From NCBI RefSeq assembly GCF_000002875.2, contig NC_009408.2, positions 62,001 through 126,000 of the forward strand: a stretch of 64,000 nucleotides of DNA, written 5' to 3'. The stretch is from Leishmania infantum JPCM5 (lineage: Eukaryota; Euglenozoa; Kinetoplastea; Trypanosomatida; Trypanosomatidae). Below the pieces are notes generated by a model. It worked only from the letters and a program-made list of their open reading frames with translations, searched no databases and was not told where the DNA came from. This document shows positions 40,928-50,238 of this stretch, in pieces. Numbering within the stretch: position 1 is the first letter of the stretch; every line of letters starts with the position of its first letter. Made by a program: the position numbers and the translations under genes.

Positions 40928-43861
40928 ATGACGCGATATCAGCGCTTCTCGTGGTGCCCAGTGCTGCTGGTGATGGCCCTGTACACCGGCAGCGTGCTGC
41001 TCTTCACCACCTCAATGCTCTCCACCTCCACAGTGATGCGGACGGTGGCGACAGAGCCGTGCTCTGGGACAAAGGTGCCGCCGGCAGATCAGGTAATACT
41101 CATCTTGATCGATGCCCTGCGGCCCGACTTTGTGCTGTCCTCCCTGCGCCCCTTCGCCCGCACGGGTGGTCAATGCACTGCGCACGAGGACGCGCTGGGG
41201 CGCCAGCGCTTGGACGGGGTCTACACCGGGCCAACGCTCCACTACGTGGAGGAGTCGTTGCGCTCGAGCCGGTCGGCGTCCGTGGCGTTCTTCCTCGTTG
41301 CCGACGCCCCAACGACGACGGCGCAACGCATCAAGGCGATCGCCACGGGCACGATGCCCGCCTTTCTCGAGGCCGGTTCCAACTTCAACAGCGAGGCCAT
41401 CGAGCTGGACAGTATTCTCCGTCAAGTGAACGGTAGCGCTGTGCTGCTGGGCGACGACACCTGGGAGAAGATGTTTCCTAACACACCGGCACGGCGCCAC
41501 TGGAAGAGGGCAGTCGGCATTCCTTCTTTCGACGTCGCCGACTTCGACACGAACGACAATGCCGTGCTGGCGGAGGTGTACAGCGTGCTGGCAGCCGAGA
41601 CGCCAGAGGCCGTGTCACGGGCCAGTTTCGGCTCCCATGCGGAGGCAGAGGAGCAGGAAGGGCACGCGCGGCTCGTGGTGGTGCACTTTCTCGGCATCGA
41701 CCACGTCGGCCACCGCGTCGACTCCGACAACCCGTTCATGAATGGCAAGATCCTGCAGCTGGACCAGATGCTGCGCAACGTCAGCCGCACGTTGCGGGAG
41801 CGGGCGACGTCGATGAACACAATGTTGCTAGTGCTAGGTGACCACGGTATGACCAACAGCGGTGACCACGGTGGTGGCTCGGCGCAGGAGACAGACACCT
41901 TCTTGTTCGCCGAGTATTTCTCAGGGACGGAGTCGGGCGCGACGCACGCGCATTCGCGGTCGTCGCCCGGGGCGAGCTTGGCGAAAGCGCAGGCGATCAT
42001 TGAGCAACGCTGGCGAGATGGTGTCGACACTGAGTTTGACCGACTCCGCAGCTGCCACGCACATGCTGGGGTGCCGCGCGACCGACTTGGCGCGACGTAT
42101 CAGGTCGATGTAACGGCCACCGTGGCTGTGCTCTTGGGAAGACCCATTCCGTACTCGAACTTTGGCCGCGTGATCCCTGAGGTCATGGTGCTGGCAAACT
42201 CCTCTGCCGACATCGACGCCGTCGAACGATGCAATCTGCGCCAGCTGCAGCGTTACTTCAAGGAGTCGGAGATGAAGGTGCCGCGCGACGCCTCGTGGAC
42301 GAGGCCGGGGATATCCGTCACGCAGCAGCTAGCTGACATGAGCCTCTACGCTCGCCGCACCCGCACGGACATGAGCCGCCTCGGCATGTTCCTCGGCTCC
42401 ACCGGGTTACTGCTGTGCGCCATGTCTCTCCTGTGGTCCCCAACCATCCGCGCGCACGTTCTGCCGTGCAGCGGTGCCGGCTGGTTTATGCGGTGGACAG
42501 CTCTCACACTGCTGCTCCGGCTGTGCTCGGTGTTCTCGAACAGCTTCGTCGTGAACGAAGACTCGGAGGTGCTCGGGCTGCTGAGCTCGCTCCTTGTGTT
42601 CTTGCTGGCGTCGCGGGTATCGGATTCGTGGACACAGCGCCGATTGAGCCGCGCAGGTCCGTCGTCGCCAGACGACGGCGCCAAGCTCACCACGGCGCAG
42701 CAGTCGTACCGTTTAACCGCACTTGACGGTATCTGCCGTGTTGCCACCATTCTTCCGCGTGAGACAATCTTCCTCGGCCTTCTCGCTGTCGGACTGCGAC
42801 TCGGCGTGCCAATGCTGCTGCGCTACCGCGCCCACATCACGCACACGGTGGACACGGAGAGCGCTGTGGACCGCGTGCTGCTCAGACTGCCGGCGGGGCT
42901 GCGGTTTGAGCGAGTAGGCATTGCTTTCGGCGGCGTCGCCTGGTCTGCATTGTACCCACACCATGTGGGACGCACAACTGTGGTCGTCACATGTGCGTGT
43001 CTGGCACTAGTCTACCATGTCCCTGTAGCCCACCATGCCGTGCCGCTGCTCTGTATTGCCGCTTACCCACTGGCATGTAAGTGGGCGTCGTCCTCGTCGG
43101 TCTTGCAGCGCCGCGCTCGTAGTCGAATGACATCATTAGCCGCCGCCTCTGGCCACACCGCCTACGCGTACCTCGTCACGGTGCTGTGGCTGAGCTCGTT
43201 ATGCAACGAGCGGGTGGGGACAGCGATTGTGGTGGCGCTGTACGGCACCAGTCTCCCATCTCTGTGTTGCTTGCTCCGCGTTGAGCCGGTGCTCACGCAG
43301 GGTGTCGTGCTGCACCTCTCCGCCTTCGTCGCCTTCTTCGCTGAAGGCCACCAGTGCATGCTGAATACGATCGACTGGAGCTCGTCGCTTGTAGGAATGC
43401 ACGGCTACAACATGTATGCGGGCGGCGCACTGGTGCTCAGTCGCACCTTTCACGCTTTCTTGCTGGTACCGTTTGCCCTGCGCGCGTGGCCTGGCGCCGT
43501 CGCCGCTGCCGCCGTGGCGAAGGTGAACGACAGCCATATCGACGGCGCGGCATGTGAGGAGGCGAGGAACGGACATTCCTCCGCAGCCACCGTGGCACTC
43601 CCGATGCCCGCGCCGCGAGCGGGAGTCTCCGCTGCTGTTGTTATAACCGTGTATACGTATATCATGCTGGCGCAGTCCGCCATCTCCTGTTTCAACGGGT
43701 ACATTCAGAAGACACACCTCATGCTCTTTCCCGTCTTCTGCCCCAAGCTGCTCTTCGACGGCGTCATTGCTCTGCTGACTTGCGCAGCAGCGCTGCTTGC
43801 ACTCATTCGTCTCCCTCCTTCCAGGCATTGTGTTGTTTTCCCTCCGCTGACGTCGGAATAA
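40928..43861 (+). CDS. GPI13: GPI ethanolamine phosphate transferase 3 (GPI13/PIG-O type)
   Basis: 977 residues. This ER enzyme adds ethanolamine phosphate to the third mannose of the GPI precursor, the group that later links to protein. An N-terminal signal-anchor (about 8-30) precedes a luminal alkaline-phosphatase-fold domain with the metal-site motifs ILIDALRPD (Asp62), GIDHVGH (256-262) and GDHGM (304-308). AGSNF and GDDTWEKMFP segments are typical of the PIG-O branch. From about residue 480 onward there are many hydrophobic spans, as in the family. The length is slightly below the yeast (about 1017) and human (about 1089) proteins. In Leishmania GPI-anchored surface glycoproteins depend on this step. 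The start is the first ATG after a plausible splice site; the longer frame begins at a GTG. Confidence 0.92.
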   Translation: MTRYQRFSWCPVLLVMALYTGSVLLFTTSMLSTSTVMRTVATEPCSGTKVPPADQVILILIDALRPDFVLSSLRPFARTGGQCTAHEDALGRQRLDGVYTGPTLHYVEESLRSSRSASVAFFLVADAPTTTAQRIKAIATGTMPAFLEAGSNFNSEAIELDSILRQVNGSAVLLGDDTWEKMFPNTPARRHWKRAVGIPSFDVADFDTNDNAVLAEVYSVLAAETPEAVSRASFGSHAEAEEQEGHARLVVVHFLGIDHVGHRVDSDNPFMNGKILQLDQMLRNVSRTLRERATSMNTMLLVLGDHGMTNSGDHGGGSAQETDTFLFAEYFSGTESGATHAHSRSSPGASLAKAQAIIEQRWRDGVDTEFDRLRSCHAHAGVPRDRLGATYQVDVTATVAVLLGRPIPYSNFGRVIPEVMVLANSSADIDAVERCNLRQLQRYFKESEMKVPRDASWTRPGISVTQQLADMSLYARRTRTDMSRLGMFLGSTGLLLCAMSLLWSPTIRAHVLPCSGAGWFMRWTALTLLLRLCSVFSNSFVVNEDSEVLGLLSSLLVFLLASRVSDSWTQRRLSRAGPSSPDDGAKLTTAQQSYRLTALDGICRVATILPRETIFLGLLAVGLRLGVPMLLRYRAHITHTVDTESAVDRVLLRLPAGLRFERVGIAFGGVAWSALYPHHVGRTTVVVTCACLALVYHVPVAHHAVPLLCIAAYPLACKWASSSSVLQRRARSRMTSLAAASGHTAYAYLVTVLWLSSLCNERVGTAIVVALYGTSLPSLCCLLRVEPVLTQGVVLHLSAFVAFFAEGHQCMLNTIDWSSSLVGMHGYNMYAGGALVLSRTFHAFLLVPFALRAWPGAVAAAAVAKVNDSHIDGAACEEARNGHSSAATVALPMPAPRAGVSAAVVITVYTYIMLAQSAISCFNGYIQKTHLMLFPVFCPKLLFDGVIALLTCAAALLALIRLPPSRHCVVFPPLTSE

Positions 43862-44380
43862 GCGCGGGCGGTTGTGGCCGAAGGGGGCAGGGGGAGGGGA
43901 CGGGTGCGCGTGGCGCGGAAACCATCCATGTAGGGCAGCTTGCAGGGTGCTCCGTCCAGCCACCAGCGCGTGTGCGCAGCGCTCCCTTGTAGATATGCGA
44001 GGTGCGCACGTCGCCGATAGTGGGGCCTGTGACAGGGCTGGCCGGTAGAGTGGTGGTGGTGGTGGTCAGCATGTCGTGTGGCAGGGAAAGGAACTTGCCG
44101 CATATGAAGGCAATAACGAAAAAATGCGTTCACTGCTGCCCGTCATATTCTCTCTCTCGACTACCGTCGCACGCGCTGAGCCGTTGAGTGTATGCTCAAG
44201 AGGAAGGACGGGGGGGGTGGGCGGAGTTTTCGATTCTGTCCGAACGTGTGCGCCCTCTTGTCGCCACCCACCCACCCACCCCTCCTCCCTCTGTTGCCCC
44301 CATGGGGAGGGAGGGGCTCCTTGGTGCAGGTCGACTTCTTCACGCCACAGGTGCAGCAACAACAACAGCCCCTCACAAAC

Positions 44381-44398
44381 ATATATATATATATATAT
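44381..44398. repeat. (AT)9 microsatellite
   Basis: Nine AT units in an otherwise GC-rich spacer. Confidence 0.9.
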
Positions 44399-44602
44399 CC
44401 AATAATCGCAAAGGGAGGAAGAGATGCTGCGTCGATTGGCGTGCCGTAGTGTCGCGTGCGCCGAAGTCTGACGCTCCGCCGTCCCCACTTGCGCACGTCT
44501 CTCTCTTTTTGCTATTACACAGAGGACAGAAGGACGCGTACCCGCTCTGCGCCACTGGTACACGTTCGGAGTCGGCCGTCGTACTCAAAGCCAGCGTATG
44601 CC

Positions 44603-44680
44603 TCTCTCCCTTTTTTTTCCTGCTTCTCCTCGCGGTGCCGCTTGCTTGCCTGGCCTGCTGCCGCGGCTCCGACTTTGCAG
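44603..44680 (+). promoter_or_regulatory. Predicted spliced-leader acceptor deciding the start of the four-span protein
   Basis: A pyrimidine tract (TCTCCCTTTTTTTTCCTGC and onward) ends at TTTGCAG, 44680. It lies inside the longer open frame that starts at ATG 44598, so translation should begin at 44790 instead. Confidence 0.6.
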
Positions 44681-44789
44681 CGTGCCCGTACATGGAGACT
44701 CACCGCCTCTCCTGTTTCTCGCGTTTGTTCTGCTCCCTCACGCTCAAAGGCATACGCATGTATGCACGTGTCCACAGCCACAGGGGCAC

Positions 44790-45584
44790 ATGATGGAGGC
44801 CTACATACACACACTGCGGCTGCGCGTGCGAGATGCGGCGCATTCGTGCTGGACGGCAGCCTTCCCGTCAGATCGTCCGTCGGCTGCCTATTCGATCTAT
44901 ACGTGTATCATCAACAGCGGCCTGCTGGTGTGCAGCTTTGCGGTGGTGCTTTCACACCCGTGCGAAACGGTGGCGGGGCTTTGGGTGTACGCGGGCATGG
45001 CGCACTGCTTCGTCAACATGATTTTCGGCGTCTTGGTAGTGGTGCTGACGAGGCGGCAGATCGCCGCCGGCATTCCGGAAGAGACGTCACAGTGGCTCGT
45101 GTGTTTCTCTAACCCTCTCATCGCGGTGTACTCGCTGTACGTAGTATGGGAAATTGTATGGATGATCGCGGTCGTCCAGTTTTCCGACCGCAATCCCCAC
45201 ACCGTCTGCTCCTCGCACCTGAACGTGCAAGTTGCCTTCTTTGTGCTCTATCTGCTGGTCGGCTTTGCTCTCTTCTACAGCACGTTCATCACGGAGCGGT
45301 GGCGCCGACCGCGGTGGCGGCGCTTCGCGGCGATGCGCTACGACTACCTCCACCGCACACGCAGCCGGTACACCGTTCGCTGGAACGATGAGGACACTTC
45401 CATCGGTGGCGACGGGCAGCCTGGAGACCTGGACCGGGTAAGGATGTCGCCTCTTGACGGCACAGAGCGCACCACCACATTGGACTACGCGAGCATCATG
45501 GATGACTCGACGACGGCGGCCGGCGATGGGCGGCGGGACCGCGATAGTCGCGATGCACGCGGCTGCAGGCGAACAGGGGGATGA
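44790..45584 (+). CDS. Four-span membrane protein of unknown function
   Basis: 264 residues from ATG 44790 (an adjacent ATG at 44793 is equally possible). Four hydrophobic segments are visible at about 33-55, 63-87, 108-131 and 144-167. A strongly basic patch (ITERWRRPRWRRF, 168-180) and a hydrophilic tail of about 85 residues rich in Asp, Arg and Thr follow. By the positive-inside rule the tail is probably cytosolic. Cysteines occur around the loops (C58, C140). The four-span size and short loops recall MARVEL-like or tetraspan proteins, but no diagnostic motif is visible and I leave it unnamed. Codon use resembles that of its neighbours. Confidence 0.8.
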   Translation: MMEAYIHTLRLRVRDAAHSCWTAAFPSDRPSAAYSIYTCIINSGLLVCSFAVVLSHPCETVAGLWVYAGMAHCFVNMIFGVLVVVLTRRQIAAGIPEETSQWLVCFSNPLIAVYSLYVVWEIVWMIAVVQFSDRNPHTVCSSHLNVQVAFFVLYLLVGFALFYSTFITERWRRPRWRRFAAMRYDYLHRTRSRYTVRWNDEDTSIGGDGQPGDLDRVRMSPLDGTERTTTLDYASIMDDSTTAAGDGRRDRDSRDARGCRRTGG

Positions 45585-46943
45585 AGCTGCATATCCATGC
45601 ACGCAGGCGTGCGTGTCTTAGCGACTCCGCCCCACCCCAACCCTCTCCCCGTAGAGCAGTACCCTGGAATCCTTCTTCCTCGGTCGATGCAGTGGAGATG
45701 TCGGCGTGTTTACGCCCACACACAATCTGTGCGTGGACGCATCGGTAGCCGCTCTACCTCAGCTCCTCTAGCTCTTAACGCGCACCTCCTGCCCGTGCTT
45801 CTTCGTCCACTGTCTTTTGTTCGGCATGGGGGCACGGCTGCGCTTTTTCTTGTTGCTGCTTCCGAGAGCTTCGAAGCACGCCGAAAAGGGTTGAGGAAGG
45901 AGTACACAAGCCCACGCGTACGAAGGCAGAGGAACGAGAGCGAGCGCGCTCAGTGCACGTGATTCTTTATTGCTTTGCCGGCCTGTGAAGACCTTGCACC
46001 AGTACCTCCTGCTGCTGTCGACACACTCTGTCCTCTGCAAGCGTGTCGTGTAAAGAAATGCCTGCGACAGGGCTCACTATCTTGGGTGACGGAGGCTGTG
46101 CTGCTTCACAAGCCTCTCTGTCGTATTGTGGGGACTGGCGACACTCGTCACCAGTGTCGCTGAGCGGTCGGTTGTGTCCCACCCACCCACCCAACCACTC
46201 ACTCATCCTCATCTCCCCTACCGATCGCCACAAGCTCGACATGATTGGCCCTCTTTGTGCCACATGTCTCCTCCATCAGGCGCCCTTTCGCACTGCTGTT
46301 TCTGATCGCTCATCCACCACCCATCCCACCCACACGTGCGCCCACCTTTCTCAAGGCTCTTTTTCCTTTCGAGCTACAGACACTCACCGACCCATTCACA
46401 CAGGCACATACTCACGTGGATGCGTGTGAACACACAGCTCTGCACCCTTCTCCTCCTACCCAGCAATGAGTGTCAACGGTGTGGCATTCGCTTCACCCAA
46501 CTACACGTCCCCTACTCGCTGCGCGTCGCCCACCCTTTGATCTCCCTCCCCCTGCAGCGTGCGACGGGGCAGCACATCTGCGGCAGCCCTTGTTTGCAGC
46601 GCCCGGCCTTCCTCGCCGCGGCCCTCTTTCTTATGGAAACGATTCTATCTTCTTCGCTTATTTTCTGTCTCTGCGTCTTCCTTATCTATCTTCAGCGTGA
46701 AGCCTCCGCCTCTGATTTGCCCCTTCAAGGCGCCTCTCTCCCCACCTCCCCCACCCACTCCACACAAGCACCTCATTGTCGTCTCCGCTGCGCCGCACCT
46801 GCAGCTTGGCGAGACGTCTACGACGCTATCTTTGCTGTGTGCACGCACGTGTGTGTGGTGCTCCCTTTTTCGATTTGCTTTTCGCTTGCACAGGCGCCTG
46901 TGCACATATTCCATCATGAAGAACTGTTGCGTCTGAGGAGGCG
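45585..46943. other. 1.4-kb intergenic spacer
   Basis: No gene is supported. C/T-rich sequence from about 46170 to 46890 includes the likely acceptor for the small gene that follows. Confidence 0.6.
46861..46893 (+). promoter_or_regulatory. Predicted spliced-leader acceptor of the 75-residue ORF
   Basis: A T/C-rich tract ends in TTGCACAG at 46893, 50 nt before the ATG at 46944. This is as good a signal as those of the large genes. Confidence 0.5.
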
Positions 46944-47171
46944 ATGACGGCGCCGATGAGACGTCGTTCGTCAGCGACAGGTCGTATGGGAGGTCGTCCT
47001 CGAAAAGCCCGTGCCCGATCGCGTGGACGTGACTGTGTGCGGATTCAGCACATCCAAGCTGTGCTGGGCGCTATCTTGCTATCTACCGTGCTCAGATTCG
47101 GCATATGGTGGCTGATCAACGACGAGCGACCAGACTACTCGAAGCTGGGTCGCGCTCGGTCGCCCTGGTGA
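46944..47171 (+). CDS. Small basic single-span protein (75 residues)
   Basis: The first half is very basic (RRRSSATGRMGGRPRKARAR). It is followed by one hydrophobic span (about 39-58, QAVLGAILLSTVLRFGIWWL) and a short polar tail (NDERPDYSKLGRARSPW). This architecture, basic N-terminus plus one span plus short C-terminus, is common in small mitochondrial inner-membrane subunits, but I cannot assign a complex. A well-placed splice signal and a normal-looking stop support it as a gene. Small size is the main reason for doubt. Confidence 0.55.
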   Translation: MTAPMRRRSSATGRMGGRPRKARARSRGRDCVRIQHIQAVLGAILLSTVLRFGIWWLINDERPDYSKLGRARSPW

Positions 47172-47611
47172 GGTGAGGCGAGGCGGATGATCGGCGACCG
47201 TGTGTGTGGCGCTTGAGGGGCGGGGCAGCGGTCCCTGATCGAAAGACGAGGTTCTGGAGGCTCTAGCTCCGGTTACCTGCTCTAGTATCCTGCGGCAGCC
47301 ACGGTTTGGCTTGCTGGCTAGTTTTGCCGAGGGAGCACACACACCCTATGTTGACCTTGCCTGTGTGCAGCACCTCTGTGTGCCATGGCGTTGGCGGACG
47401 AGGAAAACAAGCATGTCGCTGACGTCCTCCCTCACTCCATTCCCCTTTTATGCTCAAACGTGAACTGCCTCACTAACTCTCCAGCTCTTCTGTCCACGTC
47501 CGCGTTCGCCCCGAACACGAGAGATGTGTCTCCCGCGCCCGCGTCTGTGACGTCTCCTTCCATCTCGTCCTTCGCTGTGTGCTGGTTACAAGTAAGTGGG
47601 TGGTGCGCACC
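47172..47611. other. Spacer before the duplicated 5' flank
   Basis: No supported gene. A 311-codon frame begins at ATG 47385 and continues into the duplicated block; its composition (Ala/Arg/Pro-rich) and break in copy 2 argue against a conserved gene. Confidence 0.55.
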
Positions 47612-48920
47612 CCACTCGTGCGCAGCGGCCGCGTGTGCGCCAACGCATCGCCCCCTGGTGGTGGCTGCGGGTGGCCCCCCTCCCCGAGACGAAGAAAAGC
47701 CGGCGGCATGCCAGCAGCGACTCCCCCGCGTGGCGGAGCTCCCTCGCTCGCCGTGGGCAGAGGGTGCGGCGCAGACAGACATCAAGTCAGGAGCGGCCGC
47801 ACTGCCCCCTAGCCCCCACGCACGCATAGGTGCAGCGACAAGAGGCTGCGGCCCCCTTGGTTGCGCCATCGCGCTGCACGTGGCGCCGTGGAGCTGGGAC
47901 GTGTCCTGCTGCGCGGAGAGCCTGACCAGCCACGACGCAGAGGGCCACGCGTGGTCGCTGTTACGGGCTGGCGCTCCCTCCTCGCGGTGCTCGACGCGGC
48001 CCCTGCAGGGGCGGAGGGTGGCGTATCGCGGCGCGCTTGGCCATCATTCGTGGCGCTGCGGGCCCGCCGCGCGCGCCCCATTGCCGCCTGTCTTTGGTCG
48101 TGGTGAGCTGGAGCGCGACGGCGACGCTGACGAGCTCGCGACATCTGCACTGCCGGAGGAGCCAACGCCAAGCCGACATCCCCTGCCACCCGCGCGACAG
48201 ACGCGGTCCGCCTATATCGCGGCGCGCCGTCCGCACCTTCGCCTCCGTCTGGCGACGAGCGCGCTAGGCGCGTGGCCCGATTCGGCGGCAGACGGTCCGT
48301 CCGAGACGCCCAGGATGTGACCGTGGGGTGGCAGCGGCGGTGGGCGCGCTGTGGTTGCGCGTATGCGTCCGTTGGATGAGCTGTGCACGGTGACAAGGCA
48401 TACGGATGGACGAACAGATATGCTTGTTTGCTGTGCCGGAGTGTGCAGGGGTCGCTCTGCCTGCCCTTGTCGCGCCTCTCGCCGCCCTCACTCCTCCCCG
48501 TCTCCATGGCGAGGCGAGGCCCTAACGCACCACGTTGCCTGCTTGTCGCCCCAGAATATAAAACATGCATATACAGCGCCAAGCGTCCGAAGGATCTCTC
48601 AAGGCCACCCGCGTGAAGCGGCATCCCCGAGTGTGGGCCGATGCGGCGGGCGCCTCCCCCCTGTGTCCTCGCAAGCGGTGTGTCTCGCCTGCACCTCCCC
48701 AAACGTTCTCTTCCTCAACGCCTCTCTCGCCCTCCACCGTCGCCGCGTGCTCTGACGAATCTCTCAAGAAACATTTTGTCTGCCGCTCCTCCCGCTCTAG
48801 GACGTCACACCACCACCATTGCAGCGTCGACATGGCCAATTTTCCTTCGCCAGTGTGGGTGCGGCGCTACGTGCTCAACTTCAATGCCGTGGCGCTGGTG
48901 CTGCTAGCGGTGCAGAACGC
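47612..48920 (+). repeat. Duplicated block A, copy 1: GC-rich 5' flank plus first ~30 codons of the UDP-Gal transporter
   Basis: The block is nearly identical to 55128-56436 at a constant offset of 7516 nt. The differences I could find are all near the left end, for example at 47652, 47756 and 47790. It ends abruptly within codon 30 of the transporter, where the two copies diverge. Confidence 0.92.
48778..48800 (+). promoter_or_regulatory. Predicted spliced-leader acceptor of transporter copy 1
   Basis: TGCCGCTCCTCCCGCTCTAG ends at 48800, 31 nt before the ATG at 48832. An AG at 48768 after the larger C/T block is an alternative. Either one excludes the in-frame ATG at 48565. Confidence 0.5.
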
Positions 48921-50238
48921 TGGGTTTATAGTGTTGATGGGCTACATCCAGCAGCTGCAAGCTGCTGGTGGTCGGCAGGCAGCACAAGCAGGGATGAAGA
49001 CGGTGAAGACGTTTGCCGGGTCTCATTTTATGGTAACTGGCGAGGTGATCAAGCTCTTCATCTCCATTGTGTGGTGCGGTGTTGATGTGCTGTTTGAAAT
49101 GCAGAAGGACGCAGAGTCACTACCGCTCCCCCACGGCAACAGCGACGGTACGGGCAAATCAACCAAGCCATCTGAAGCGGGTAGCTTTCTCGCGTATGAG
49201 GAGACGTATGTGAATTCGCTCGGAGAGAGCTGGTCATTATCCCAAGGGTCTACGTCCATCTACGTCGGTGCCTGTGAAACGCAGGCGAGCAAGAAGGTAC
49301 TGAAGGATCAGGAAGTGGCGGTAGCGGCGACTGCGGAATCGACGGCAAATGCGGCCCCGCTGCGGGTTCTCTTTGCCCGAAAGAGGTTCGCTGCCGTATT
49401 TCTGAGCCGCATGCGCCATGCCATCGGGCTGGACCACAAGTACAAAGAGACGCTGCTCATGATTGTGCCCGCCATCGTCTACGCTATCCAGGGGCTGCTG
49501 CTCATCTACTCCCTCAAGCTGCTGGACCCAACCGTGTTTCAGGTCCTGTACCAGGTGCGCATCCTCTTCCTGGCAGTCATGATGCGGGTCGTGCTGGACT
49601 TCCGTCTCTCGCCCATCCGGTGGGGCGCACTGGTGGCGCTGATGTTTGGCATCACGCTGGCACAGATGGGCGCGCAGAGCACGCGAGCGGATATGACAAC
49701 CAGTAAGGCAGATGACGCTGCACGATCAGAGATGGAGAACGCTGCGGCGACCGAAAAGACCTCCAGCACGTGGTCAATGGAGGGTACACTGGCTGCGCTC
49801 GCTGGCGGCTTCCTGAGCGCGTTCTCCGGTGTGTTCATGGAGTTCGTGGTGAAGAAGCGCGGCAACCAGTTCCACCTGTCGGCGCGCAACACCCATCTCG
49901 CGTTCTTCTCGGTCGTGTACTTCTTTATTGTGTTCTTGTGCGAGATCTTCCAGCCGGAAGAGGGGGCGGGCGGGCTTGATGAGTTCACAAGCACGTTCTT
50001 CGACGGCTTCACCAGGCTGGTGTGGTTTCTGGTGGTTCTGCAGGCGATTGGCGGGATCCTCGTGGCTCTGGTGGTGCGCTACTGCGACAACATCGTGAAG
50101 TCGTTCTCGACGGCGTTCGCGATTGTGCTGAGCGGCACGGCGTCCGTGTTTCTGTTCCACACGCCGCTGAACGGGACGTTTCTGCTGGGCTCCTTCCTTG
50201 TGCTCACCTCCATCACCATGTACACTGTGAGGGAGTGA
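48832..50238 (+). CDS. LPG5A: UDP-galactose transporter, copy 1 (LPG5A-like nucleotide-sugar transporter)
   Basis: 468 residues. The family moves UDP-galactose into the Golgi lumen in exchange for UMP; in Leishmania this supplies galactose for lipophosphoglycan and other phosphoglycans. Signature segments include the first span (LNFNAVALVLLAVQNAG), the IKLF segment, a spans block with KYKETLLMIVPAIVYAIQG and LLDPTVFQVLYQVRILF, and a late GGILVALVVRYCDNIVKSF, all typical of SLC35A-type transporters. About ten spans are expected. A hydrophilic loop of about 90 residues sits between the second and third spans (about 85-175). Residues 1-31 and 177-464 are identical to copy 2, while 32-176 differ strongly. 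The C-terminus is TVRE. The LPG5A name is from family knowledge. Confidence 0.9.
   Translation: MANFPSPVWVRRYVLNFNAVALVLLAVQNAGFIVLMGYIQQLQAAGGRQAAQAGMKTVKTFAGSHFMVTGEVIKLFISIVWCGVDVLFEMQKDAESLPLPHGNSDGTGKSTKPSEAGSFLAYEETYVNSLGESWSLSQGSTSIYVGACETQASKKVLKDQEVAVAATAESTANAAPLRVLFARKRFAAVFLSRMRHAIGLDHKYKETLLMIVPAIVYAIQGLLLIYSLKLLDPTVFQVLYQVRILFLAVMMRVVLDFRLSPIRWGALVALMFGITLAQMGAQSTRADMTTSKADDAARSEMENAAATEKTSSTWSMEGTLAALAGGFLSAFSGVFMEFVVKKRGNQFHLSARNTHLAFFSVVYFFIVFLCEIFQPEEGAGGLDEFTSTFFDGFTRLVWFLVVLQAIGGILVALVVRYCDNIVKSFSTAFAIVLSGTASVFLFHTPLNGTFLLGSFLVLTSITMYTVRE
49359..50226 (+). repeat. Duplicated block B, copy 1: 3' two-thirds of the transporter
   Basis: About 868 nt appear identical to 56824-57691 at an offset of 7465 nt. 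The block ends four codons before the stop; the 3' UTRs beyond it are unrelated. Confidence 0.92.

Larger units (their letters stand above)
43862..44789. other. Intergenic spacer with AT microsatellite
   Basis: No gene is supported. It contains a (TGG)n run near 44050-44066, an (AT)9 run at 44381-44398 and a strong C/T tract before the next gene. Confidence 0.6.

Noticed and set aside
43990..44060. Weak resemblance to 58310-58370 (GGGCCTGTGACAGGGCTG), possible further SIDER fragment
   Set aside because: Only about 20 matching bases by eye in low-complexity G-rich sequence; not enough to call.
44598..44789. Upstream ATG of the four-span protein
   Set aside because: The polypyrimidine tract and AG at 44680 lie downstream of it, so the mature mRNA should not include it.
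47809..48702. 297-codon - strand frame, identical in both flank copies
   Set aside because: Opposite to all genes in the unit. Identity between copies follows from the DNA duplication and is not evidence of coding; kept only as an observation.
48565..48831. In-frame upstream ATG adding 89 residues to transporter copy 1 (and its twin at 56081)
   Set aside because: The added stretch contains the polypyrimidine tract and two AG acceptors, and the first span begins right after the ATG at 48832, as expected for the family.
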